Positions 1 to 7,146 of a stretch of 64,000 bases of DNA are shown piece after piece (the first letter of the stretch is position 1; every line of letters begins with the position of its first letter). Under the pieces are notes generated by a model. The model was given only the letters and a program-made list of their open reading frames with translations. It was not told where the DNA came from and ran no database searches. The DNA comes from Chloroflexota bacterium (GTDB lineage: Bacteria > Chloroflexota > Dehalococcoidia > Lucifugimonadales > UBA3495), in NCBI GenBank assembly GCA_002721995.1, contig PBMF01000025.1, positions 1 to 64,000 on the forward strand, in the 5' to 3' direction. A program made the position numbers and the translations under genes.

Positions 1-1
1 G

Positions 2-694
2 ATACTGGCCGCCCTCTTGAACGCCCTCAGCCTCTGGCTCATAGCCGCCTGGATATTCTTTGAAGCTTCCCGGCGTTTCGACGAGGTCCCGGATGTGGAC
101 GGCGGTTTGGTGCTGGCCGTCGGCGCCGTTGGTCTTCTGGTCAATGCCGTTGCCGCCCTGGTCTTAAAACGCCCGGCCGGGGAGAGTCTGAACGTGGAAG
201 GGGCCTTCCTTCATGTGATGGCAGACCTGTTGGGATCGGTGGCTGTGGTCTCAGCCGGTATCCTGGTCATAGCCCTGGGTTGGGACGTTGCCGACCCCAT
301 CTTCGGAATCGTGATTGGCGTCTTGATTCTGGCCAGTTCCTTCCGGTTGCTTTGGAAGGTGTTGCATGTTCTCATGGAGGGGACACCGGCCCACTTGGAC
401 CTGCACCTGCTCTGCCACCGGTTGGAAGAGCTGGAAGGAGTCACCGGAGTACACGACATAAACGCCTGGTCCATCACCATCGGCTATGATGCCCTGAGCG
501 CCCACGTCACCGCCGACGCCGCGGTCATGGGAGACCCCAACCCGGTGCTGCAGCGTCTGCGGGACATCGCCTGCACCGAGTTTGGCATTGGACACGTGAC
601 TTTCCAATTGGAAGATTCCATGGACGGATGCGAAGAAGACCACCATATCGACCACCCGGAGATTTACTCCTCGGCCCACCGGCGGGACGGGTAA
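2..694 (+). CDS. Cation diffusion facilitator (CDF) family metal exporter, 5'-truncated by window edge
   Basis: The reading frame is open to the left edge, so the N-terminus and first membrane segments lie outside the window. About 230 residues are visible: several hydrophobic segments, including one with the H-x-x-x-D motif HVMAD that forms the transport metal site in CDF proteins of the CzcD/ZitB type. A soluble C-terminal domain of about 90 residues follows (from about EGTPAHLDL) and matches the usual CDF cytoplasmic dimerisation domain. The tail is rich in His and acidic residues (CEEDHHIDHPE), which could bind metal. The family exports Zn, Co, Cd or similar divalent ions in exchange for protons. 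The exact metal cannot be read from the sequence. Confidence 0.88.
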   Translation: MLAALLNALSLWLIAAWIFFEASRRFDEVPDVDGGLVLAVGAVGLLVNAVAALVLKRPAGESLNVEGAFLHVMADLLGSVAVVSAGILVIALGWDVADPIFGIVIGVLILASSFRLLWKVLHVLMEGTPAHLDLHLLCHRLEELEGVTGVHDINAWSITIGYDALSAHVTADAAVMGDPNPVLQRLRDIACTEFGIGHVTFQLEDSMDGCEEDHHIDHPEIYSSAHRRDG

Positions 695-723
695 ACTCCC
701 CAGTGTATTTGAATCCTTAGTAC

Positions 724-747
724 GCCCGTCGGCGTATAGAGACGGGC
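724..747 (+). terminator. Short hairpin downstream of the CDF gene
   Basis: A 7-bp stem (gcccgtc / gacgggc) with a 10-nt loop lies between the CDF stop and the next start. There is no T-run, so it may be an attenuator or a chance structure rather than a true terminator. Confidence 0.25.
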
Positions 748-766
748 CCCACCCGAGATAACACCA

Positions 767-1321
767 ATGGCCATCACCAACCGAACTAGAAACTTGCTGC
801 TAACGGCCCTATGCGGCCTGCTGGCTATCACTGTTTTGACGCCCCTTGTTTCCGCCCAAGAGCGGGAGTCGTTCACCGTAACCGCCGGCCCCCATGAGGT
901 GCGGGTCGTCCCCACCAACACCAACCTGGCCGCCGGGTTTTTCCAGTTGGCCTTGTTCGTTACCAACTCGGATACGGGTGAGGTGGTCTCCGACGCCCGG
1001 GTGGCCCTGGTCGCCAAAAACGAAGAGGACGACTACGAGGGCTGGGCCACGGCCCAAAACTCCCCGGCCCGCCCCGACCGTTACGACGCCCGGATGAACC
1101 TGGGCTCCACTGGCCATTGGGTGATTGGTGTCGATGTGACCAGTCCCCTCGGCACGGGCGGGGCCGACGTCATGACCTTCGACGTACCGGCCTTGAACCG
1201 CTATACCAGTGGGAGTCTGGTCTTCTTCGGGATATTTGCCGCCCTGATGCTTGGCATCGTCTATCTTTTCTGGAGCGTCAAGCGCCAGAACAGGCGCCGT
1301 CGTGAGGCGGCCGAAGGCTAA
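767..1321 (+). CDS. YtkA/FixH-like exported membrane-anchored protein
   Basis: 184 residues. An N-terminal signal sequence (hydrophobic stretch LLLTALCGLLAITVL, likely cleavage near VSAQ) is followed by a beta-rich extracytoplasmic domain of about 120 residues. A single C-terminal membrane helix (about 150-170) and a basic tail (KRQNRRRREAAEG) complete it. The extracytoplasmic part resembles the YtkA-like/FixH fold, with phrases such as GHWVIGVDV. It ends 7 bp before the CtaG-like gene, so the two probably form an operon. That context suggests a role in copper or oxidase assembly at the outer membrane face. This role is inferred from the neighbour, not shown by motifs. Confidence 0.65.
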   Translation: MAITNRTRNLLLTALCGLLAITVLTPLVSAQERESFTVTAGPHEVRVVPTNTNLAAGFFQLALFVTNSDTGEVVSDARVALVAKNEEDDYEGWATAQNSPARPDRYDARMNLGSTGHWVIGVDVTSPLGTGGADVMTFDVPALNRYTSGSLVFFGIFAALMLGIVYLFWSVKRQNRRRREAAEG

Positions 1322-1328
1322 CTGCACC

Positions 1329-2261
1329 ATGAGAATCGGCCGCGCACCGTGGCTTGTCATACCCATATTGGCCCTGCTCCAGATACTGTGGTTCGCCCCG
1401 GCCGTCCACGCCCACGGCGGTATCGAGTCTGGGCAGAACGTCTTCGCTGCCTGGAACTGGAATCCCTTGCCAACCGTCCTTGTATTGCTGGCGGCGTATC
1501 TTTACATCAATGGCCTGAACAATTGGCCCCGCCCCAGTCATCACATCAGCCGCTGGCAGAAGGCGTCCTTCTTCACAGGTCTATTCCTCATCTTCATTGC
1601 CCTGCAGTCGCCTCTGGACAACCTGTCGGAGCACATGTTGTCCTTCCACCAGTTGCAGCACTTCCTGTTGCGGATGTTGGCGCCGCTGCTCATTCTGCTG
1701 GGCGCCCCCCTTACCCCCATGCTGCGGGGACTGCCGCCCTGGGCCTTGCGGGGGATAGTCCGGCCCACGGTGCGTAACCCTTGGGCCCGTGCCCTCTACG
1801 AAAAATTGATCAACCCGGTGGTCTCCGTCTTTATATTCATGGGGGTGCTGTACCTGTGGCAACTGCCCGGTGGGTTCAACCTGGCCATCCGCAACGAGTT
1901 CGTCCACGCCCTCATGCATGCGACCATGATGTCTTCGGGGTTCATTTTCTACTGGGCGGTGATTGATCCAAAGCCCCGCCGCTCCCGCATCCACTATGGG
2001 ATCCGGGTCCTCTATCTTGGGTTGATCGTGCTGCCCAACACCATCCTGGGGGCCGTGATCACTTTCTCCAAGAGCATCGTCTACAGCGAGTACGAAAAGG
2101 TACGCCAACCCTTCGACGTTTCCCTGCTGACCGACCAGCAGCTGGGCGGACTGCTGCTCTGGGTCCCGGGAGACATGATGAGCATCCTGGTCGCGGGGAT
2201 AGTGATGGTTATGTGGTACGAACGGGAAGAAGCCGCCCACAGAGAGAAACAGACTGCTTAG
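1329..2261 (+). CDS. CtaG-like cytochrome c oxidase assembly protein (caa3-type)
   Basis: 310 residues, a polytopic membrane protein with a signal-like first helix ending near HAHGG and about seven further hydrophobic segments. The layout and motifs (SPLDNLSEHMLSFHQLQH, an internal HALMHATMM segment and the WGV-type loop VLYLWQLPGG) match the CtaG_caa3 family, whose members help deliver copper to aa3/caa3 oxidases. The ATG at 1329 is preferred. An in-frame start 78 bp upstream would overlap the previous gene. The gene follows the YtkA-like gene closely and is probably cotranscribed with it. Confidence 0.82.
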   Translation: MRIGRAPWLVIPILALLQILWFAPAVHAHGGIESGQNVFAAWNWNPLPTVLVLLAAYLYINGLNNWPRPSHHISRWQKASFFTGLFLIFIALQSPLDNLSEHMLSFHQLQHFLLRMLAPLLILLGAPLTPMLRGLPPWALRGIVRPTVRNPWARALYEKLINPVVSVFIFMGVLYLWQLPGGFNLAIRNEFVHALMHATMMSSGFIFYWAVIDPKPRRSRIHYGIRVLYLGLIVLPNTILGAVITFSKSIVYSEYEKVRQPFDVSLLTDQQLGGLLLWVPGDMMSILVAGIVMVMWYEREEAAHREKQTA

Positions 2262-2328
2262 AAGCGCCTGTGGTCGACCTATCCGTTTTGGTCTAGCTGA
2301 GTTTGCCGGGACCCAGCGTTCCCTACCC

Positions 2329-2357
2329 TTGACCGGTCTGAAGGCCGCGCCTACGAT
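2329..2357 (+). promoter_or_regulatory. Sigma70-type promoter for the LLM oxidoreductase
   Basis: TTGACC at 2329-2334, a 17-bp spacer and TACGAT at 2352-2357. Matches are 5/6 and 4/6 to the consensus. The gene start lies 31 bp beyond the -10 box. Confidence 0.45.
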
Positions 2358-2387
2358 GTCCCTGACTACATTTCCACGGAGGAAATC

Positions 2388-3488
2388 GTGACCAACGGAT
2401 ACGGCAGCACGGAGTTCAGCTGGTTCATCCCCATCGATGGTGACGGGACCCGGGCCGGGACCTCCAGGGCAGAGCGCCCCCCTGATTTCGACTATCTCCG
2501 GAAAGTCGTTCAGATTGCCGAAGACGAAGGCTACTACTCTCTGTTGATACCGACGCGGTTCGCCAACGGCCTCTTCGCCGAGGACGCCCCCCTGGCCGAG
2601 ACCTGGACCACCGCCACCGCCCTGGCCGCTGTAACCGAACGCATCCGCTTCCTCATCGCCGTCCGCCCCGGTTTTGTCGCCCTGGGCCTGTTCGCCCAGA
2701 TGGCCGCCGCCCTGCACCAGATATCCAAGGGCCGCATCGACATAAATATCGTCCCGGGCGGGATCCAGAACGACTTTGAACGCGTCGGTGAGGTGAGCGA
2801 CCAGAGCACCCGGTACGAGCGGGCCGAGGAATTCATCGCCGCCTGCCGCAAATTGTGGTCGGTGCCGGGCCCGGTGGAGTTCAATGGCGATTTCTACAAG
2901 CTGAGAGACGCCTTCTGCTCCCCCATACCGGAAGGACAGCCGCCCAGGTTCTATCTGGGCGGGGCCTCGCCCAGGGCCAACGCCCTCTCCGGCCGACAAG
3001 CGGACGTCCACCTCAACTGGATCGAACCCATCGAGGACTCCAGCGCCCGATTCGACGCCGTCCGGGCCGAGTTTGAGAAATCGGGCCGGACTCCCCACCT
3101 CGGCATCCGCACCCATCTGGTGGTCCGCGACCGGGAAGAAGATGCCTGGAGGGCGGCCAACGAACTTATCGACCATGCCGACCCGGCGGTTAAGGCCCAG
3201 CGCAAAGCTTCGGTTGCTGGCACTCCCATGGTTGGGGCTGCGGCCCAGGTCGAGGAGGCCCCGAACCATATCGTTGCCCCCAATCTTTGGAACGGCCTCT
3301 CAGAGGTCCGGGTGAACTGCGGCACCGCCATCGTCGGCACTCCAGAACAGGTAACCGACATTCTTATGGACTACTGGAAGCTGGGTGTTGAGCAGTTCAT
3401 CCTCTCCGGCTTCCCCCACGTGGAAGAATGCCAGCGGGTCGCCACCGACGTGCTGCCCCTCCTCCGTGAGAAGATGGCCGCCTCGTAG
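2388..3488 (+). CDS. LLM-class flavin-dependent oxidoreductase (SsuD/alkanesulfonate monooxygenase-like)
   Basis: 366 residues with the luciferase-like TIM barrel. Family hallmarks include an N-terminal FSWFIPIDGDG strand, the segment TERIRFLIAVRPGF, and the flavin-loop region GRIDINIVPGG characteristic of SsuD-like FMNH2-dependent monooxygenases, then FYLGGASPRA. The start is a GTG with a strong GGAGGA ribosome site 5 bp before it. Family members take FMNH2 and O2 to cleave C-S bonds of sulfonates or oxidise other small organics. The substrate here is unknown. No reductase partner is adjacent, and the gene appears monocistronic, ending just before a palindromic repeat. Confidence 0.87.
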   Translation: MTNGYGSTEFSWFIPIDGDGTRAGTSRAERPPDFDYLRKVVQIAEDEGYYSLLIPTRFANGLFAEDAPLAETWTTATALAAVTERIRFLIAVRPGFVALGLFAQMAAALHQISKGRIDINIVPGGIQNDFERVGEVSDQSTRYERAEEFIAACRKLWSVPGPVEFNGDFYKLRDAFCSPIPEGQPPRFYLGGASPRANALSGRQADVHLNWIEPIEDSSARFDAVRAEFEKSGRTPHLGIRTHLVVRDREEDAWRAANELIDHADPAVKAQRKASVAGTPMVGAAAQVEEAPNHIVAPNLWNGLSEVRVNCGTAIVGTPEQVTDILMDYWKLGVEQFILSGFPHVEECQRVATDVLPLLREKMAAS

Positions 3489-3490
3489 GG

Positions 3491-3597
3491 GAAATCCCCC
3501 CAACCCCCCCTTTGCAAAGGGGGCTGGTACACCATTTCAGTCACGACATACCTTCAGGCCACATCCCCCCTTTCGTAAAGGGGGCTAGGGGGATTTC
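3491..3597. repeat. Palindromic dispersed repeat, about 107 bp, with C-rich/G-rich inverted ends
   Basis: The left end (gaaatccccccaaccc...) and right end (...gggctagggggatttc) are imperfect inverted repeats. Each end also holds an inner small palindrome (CCCCCTTTGCAAAGGGGG and CCCCCCTTTCGTAAAGGGGG). The segment lies between a gene end and the tail of a convergent amidase, and no protein is encoded. A shorter related copy occurs at 20933-20967. It looks like a MITE or REP-like element. Confidence 0.7.
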
Positions 3598-3625
3598 AAC
3601 CCCGCCCCAAACCAACCTTACCCAG

Positions 3626-5041
3626 CTAAGAAACCCCCGGCTTCACCCCGTCCCACGGCTGTGCCTGTTCAAAGGCCGCGGCCGCCTGCAGCACCTTGGC
3701 CTCCGAGCCCCTGGGCCCAATGATGTGCAGGCCGATGGGCATGCCGTCCTCCGAGTACCCGCAGGGCACGCTGGCCGCCGTCTGCCCGCTCATGTTGATG
3801 GGATAGGTGAAGGGCAAGAACCCCCAGAACGGCTCAACCGTCTTCCCGCCGATGATGCTGGGCCGCTGGTCGATGGGGAAAGCCGAGACCGCCATGGTGG
3901 GAGTGAGCAGCAGGTCAAAGTTGTCGAAGAAGTCCTCCAACTGCCGTCCCACCTGGTCCACCCGGTGGATGGCCCGAGACATGTCCGCCCCAGAGGTTGA
4001 AGCCCCGTGTTCGATGGACTTTAGGCCATACTCCGAAAAATCGTTCCGGTGCTCCTCCAGCAGGTGCCCGTAGGATGTGTAGGCCGCTGTGGCGAACACG
4101 TCCCAGAAGGCGTCAAAGGGGTCTTCCATGGTCAGATTGGCGTCTTCCACCGAAGCTCCCAGGCCCGTGAAGACCTTGGCCGCCCGCTCCGTCACCTGGG
4201 CCACCACCGGGTCCACAGCCGCGTAGCCATAATCGGGGCTCCAGGCCAGGCGCATCCCGCTGACTCCGGCATTTAGATTGGAACTGAAATCCGGAGGGGC
4301 GCTCCGCATTGATGTGACATCTCTGGAGTCGGGCCCGGCCAGCACCTGGAGTAGAAGGGCTGAATCCGCGACGGTCCGGGTGATGGGGCCGGACTGGGAG
4401 AAATGGTTGGCCGACGGCCTACCGTAACCGCCGAACCGGGGCACCCGTCCTTGGGTGGGCTTGACACCGAACACGCCGCTGAAACTGGCTGGGATGCGGA
4501 TGGACCCGCCGCCGTCTGTGCCCACGGATAGGGTGCAGAGACCCGCCGCCAGGGCCGCCGCCGCTCCGCCGCTGGAACCTCCCGGAGTGCGGGTCGTATT
4601 CCACGGGTTGCGGCAGGGTTCGCCCAGCATATTCTCGGTGGTGCCAGACTGGCCAAACTCCGGGGTGTTGGTCTTCCCCAGAATAACGGCCCCGGAAGCT
4701 TTCACCCGTTCCACCACGATGGAGTCGATTTCCGCCACCCGGTCCCGGAAGAGGGCAGAACCCATGGTGGTGGTCACGCCCTTGGTCATCTCCAGGTCTT
4801 TGATGGAGATGGGCACACCGTGCAGCGGCCCCAGATCAGCCCCTTGCTGTACGGCCTCATCGGCGGCCCGGGCGTCCGCCAATGCCTGGTCCCGGCACAG
4901 GGTCAGGTACGAGTTCAACTGGGAGTCCAGCCGGTCGATGCGCTGGAAGAAATTCTCTGTGGCCTGAAAGGAAGAGACCTTTTTATCGCGTATCGCCTGG
5001 GCCAATTCAACGGCCGGCATAAAGGCCAGTTCTGCGCTCAT
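3626..5041 (-). CDS. Amidase signature family hydrolase
   Basis: 471 residues from the ATG at 5041, which has a good ribosome site (GGGAGGA) upstream. A longer in-frame start at 5158 would add about 39 residues without family similarity. The Ser-cisSer-Lys catalytic set is complete: Lys81 in ISIKDLEM, Ser156/157 in GGSSGGAAAA, and nucleophile Ser180 in GTDGGGSIRIPA. The family hydrolyses amides, from short aliphatic amides to glutaminyl-tRNA intermediates. The lack of GatB/GatC neighbours argues for a catabolic amidase. It is divergent from the AcoX-like gene. Confidence 0.9.
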   Translation of the reverse strand: MSAELAFMPAVELAQAIRDKKVSSFQATENFFQRIDRLDSQLNSYLTLCRDQALADARAADEAVQQGADLGPLHGVPISIKDLEMTKGVTTTMGSALFRDRVAEIDSIVVERVKASGAVILGKTNTPEFGQSGTTENMLGEPCRNPWNTTRTPGGSSGGAAAALAAGLCTLSVGTDGGGSIRIPASFSGVFGVKPTQGRVPRFGGYGRPSANHFSQSGPITRTVADSALLLQVLAGPDSRDVTSMRSAPPDFSSNLNAGVSGMRLAWSPDYGYAAVDPVVAQVTERAAKVFTGLGASVEDANLTMEDPFDAFWDVFATAAYTSYGHLLEEHRNDFSEYGLKSIEHGASTSGADMSRAIHRVDQVGRQLEDFFDNFDLLLTPTMAVSAFPIDQRPSIIGGKTVEPFWGFLPFTYPINMSGQTAASVPCGYSEDGMPIGLHIIGPRGSEAKVLQAAAAFEQAQPWDGVKPGVS

Positions 5042-5055
5042 TTCAGTCCTCCCAG

Positions 5056-5064
5056 TGCTATAAT
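5056..5064 (+). promoter_or_regulatory. Extended -10 element for the AcoX-like gene
   Basis: TGCTATAAT: a perfect TATAAT preceded by an extended TG. No good -35 is seen. It would give a leader of about 100 nt before the TTG at 5171. Confidence 0.4.
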
Positions 5065-5111
5065 CGGGCCTGCCCGCCCGTAGGCAGGCAGCAGCAGTAA
5101 ATATCGGCGCA

Positions 5112-5117
5112 ATTATA
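5112..5117 (-). promoter_or_regulatory. -10 element for the amidase gene
   Basis: On the minus strand the sequence reads GGCTATAATTG, a perfect TATAAT about 70 bp upstream of the amidase ATG. The -35 is weak. It overlaps the leader of the divergent gene, so the two promoters cross. Confidence 0.4.
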
Positions 5118-5170
5118 GCCCCGGGCCGGGCAGCCCACCACCTTTTGTCCAGCCGCACCAGGAGTTAGAT

Positions 5171-6181
5171 TTGGCTCTGATTGGGATAATCGCCAACCCC
5201 GCCGCCAGCAAGGATATTCGCCGTTTGGTCGCCCAAGGCCGGGTGGTCCCAGACTGGGAAAAGGTGAACATCGTCCGCCGGGTGATGCTCGGCGCCCAGT
5301 CGGTGGGTGTGACCGGCGTGGTGGCCATGCCCGACAGTTCCAATCTGGTACGCCGGGCCGCCGACGACCCTGCACTGTCCATTGACCTGGAGTTTCTGGA
5401 CATGCCCTCTCTGTATTCCGAGGGCGATACCGTGAAGGCCGCCGGTTACATGGCCGAACGGGGTGTGGACTGCCTGGTGACGCTTGGCGGTGACGGCACA
5501 AACCGGGCCGTGGTGGCGGGTTGCCGTACCATGCCATTGGTGGCCATCTCCACCGGCACCAACAACGTGTTCCCCACCATGGTGGAGGGTACGCTCGCCG
5601 GCCTGGCCGCGGGACTGGTGGCGAACGGCAGTCTGGAACTGTCCGAGGTCGCCATGGCCAGCAAGACCATGAACGTCTACGTTGACGGCCAACTGCGCGA
5701 CATCGCCCTCATAGACGTGGCCCTGTCCAAAGAGAGGTTCGTCTCCACCAAGGCCATATGGGACATCGATACCCTCTTTGAGGTCTTCCTGACCAGGGCC
5801 GAGCCCGCTTCCCTGGGCCTGTCCTCCATCGGTGGCCGTCTCGAGGCGGTGACACTGGCCGACGAGGGGGGGGTTCAGTACAGCATCGCCGACCCGGGCA
5901 CGGAAACCAACGGAGGCGATACCGTCCTGGCCCCCATCGCTCCTGGAATGGTGCCGTCAGTCCCCATTTCGTCATGGCGGAAGATGGCGGACGGCGAGAA
6001 ATTGGCCGTGGAGAAACGCCACTGCACCGTGGCCCTGGACGGTGAGCGGGCCTTTTCCGTCAACGATTCTCAGCAGCTTGAAATGGTGGTCCGCCGCGAC
6101 GGCCCGCCAGTGATTGACGTTGAGTTGGCCCTCAAAGTCGCCGCCGGCAAAGGATTGTTCAGTCTGGGCCAGGGAACCTAA
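5171..6181 (+). CDS. AcoX/NAD-kinase-like protein (diacylglycerol/NAD kinase superfamily)
   Basis: 336 residues. The start is a TTG with AGGAG 6 bp upstream. The N-terminal strand IGIIANPAASKD and the nucleotide-binding motif LGGDGTNRAVV (about residues 100-110), followed by ISTGTNNVFP, are the hallmarks of the ATP-NAD kinase/AcoX group. The C-terminal half is a beta-rich domain. AcoX members are found with acetoin-type dehydrogenases but their reaction is not settled, and no acetoin genes are near. The start of the TauE-like gene lies 8 bp downstream, so the two are probably cotranscribed. Confidence 0.75.
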   Translation: MALIGIIANPAASKDIRRLVAQGRVVPDWEKVNIVRRVMLGAQSVGVTGVVAMPDSSNLVRRAADDPALSIDLEFLDMPSLYSEGDTVKAAGYMAERGVDCLVTLGGDGTNRAVVAGCRTMPLVAISTGTNNVFPTMVEGTLAGLAAGLVANGSLELSEVAMASKTMNVYVDGQLRDIALIDVALSKERFVSTKAIWDIDTLFEVFLTRAEPASLGLSSIGGRLEAVTLADEGGVQYSIADPGTETNGGDTVLAPIAPGMVPSVPISSWRKMADGEKLAVEKRHCTVALDGERAFSVNDSQQLEMVVRRDGPPVIDVELALKVAAGKGLFSLGQGT

Positions 6182-6189
6182 GTCCAGCT

Positions 6190-6930
6190 TTGCTCACCGG
6201 CCTGGAACTTTTCTTCGGCATCCTGATAATCGCCGCCGCCTCCACAGTCATAGGCACCGTCGGCTTCGGGTTCGGTCTGGTGGCCGCCCCGGTGCTGCTG
6301 CTCTATCTGGAACCCCAGCAGGCCGTGGTGGTGATGAACTGCCTCACCGCCGTCTTGCTGGCCATGGTGCTGACCAAGAACTGGCAACACATAGACCTAC
6401 GCGCCAGCGCGGGCTTGGTGATCGGTGGTGTGGTGGCCACTCCCATCGGCGTGCTGGCCCTGAATTCCGCCAGCCCCAGCGTCCTCCGCATCACCATTGC
6501 CGTTGTAATCATCTCCTTGGGCCTGTTCAGTTTGACCAGCGTCCAGTTGCCCTTCGCCGAGCGTCGGATGGCAGGCCCCAGTTTTGGCTTCTTGACCTCC
6601 CTGGGGGTTACCACAATAGGCATTGGCGGTCCCTTGGGCGCCATCTACGCCATAGCACAACGGTGGAAACCGGAGGTGGTCAGGGCGGCGTTGGCCCTCT
6701 TCTTCTTTGCGTCGGACTCGGTGGCCTTCGTCCTCTACGTCGCCACGGGTCTGGTTGGCCGGGACACCCTGGCCAACATCGGGGTCCTGATTCCGGGCCT
6801 GATCATTGGCTTCGGCATGGCCGCGATTCTGGTCAACCGCATAAACGACCGTGTTTTTCGCTATGCCGTGGTCGCGGTCATCATTATCGCTGGCAGTGTC
6901 ATGCTTGTTCGGGAATTCACGGGTGTGTAA
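6190..6930 (+). CDS. TauE/SafE family anion permease
   Basis: 246 residues, nearly all hydrophobic, with about eight membrane segments. It carries the family's two-part repeat: an opening GTVGFGFGLVAAPVLL segment and a mid-protein LGVTTIGIGGPLGAIYA segment. The start is a TTG immediately after the previous gene. The family moves sulfite, sulfoacetate or other organosulfur anions across the inner membrane. With an SsuD-like oxidoreductase at 2388 nearby, a sulfur-compound role is plausible but not proven. Confidence 0.85.
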   Translation: MLTGLELFFGILIIAAASTVIGTVGFGFGLVAAPVLLLYLEPQQAVVVMNCLTAVLLAMVLTKNWQHIDLRASAGLVIGGVVATPIGVLALNSASPSVLRITIAVVIISLGLFSLTSVQLPFAERRMAGPSFGFLTSLGVTTIGIGGPLGAIYAIAQRWKPEVVRAALALFFFASDSVAFVLYVATGLVGRDTLANIGVLIPGLIIGFGMAAILVNRINDRVFRYAVVAVIIIAGSVMLVREFTGV

Positions 6931-7146
6931 TCTCTCCGCTCCGCCATGGGCCTTGGTATAGACCCCGGTCCACCCACCCTTTGGGCAAAAGTTATCATCA
7001 TCCCCGCACCGGGTCATTCATCCTCCGTGGTAAAGTGGCCCACGTCCCGGCGCTAATCCGCAGGCGGGTGTCACTGAAAAACCGTGTGGGATGCGCCGCC
7101 AAGCCCCACCAATCTCAAGGATCCATGCGACGGATGGCATGACCCA

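Noticed and set aside
1581-3269. A 562-codon open frame on the minus strand, antisense to the CtaG and LLM genes
   Set aside because: It has no family similarity, low-complexity Gly/His/Gln content, and covers two clear plus-strand genes. Long antisense frames are expected in GC-rich coding DNA.
6114-7142. A 342-codon plus-strand frame over the TauE/SafE gene
   Set aside because: It is Arg/His/Pro-rich and frame-shifted relative to a clear membrane protein; no family match.
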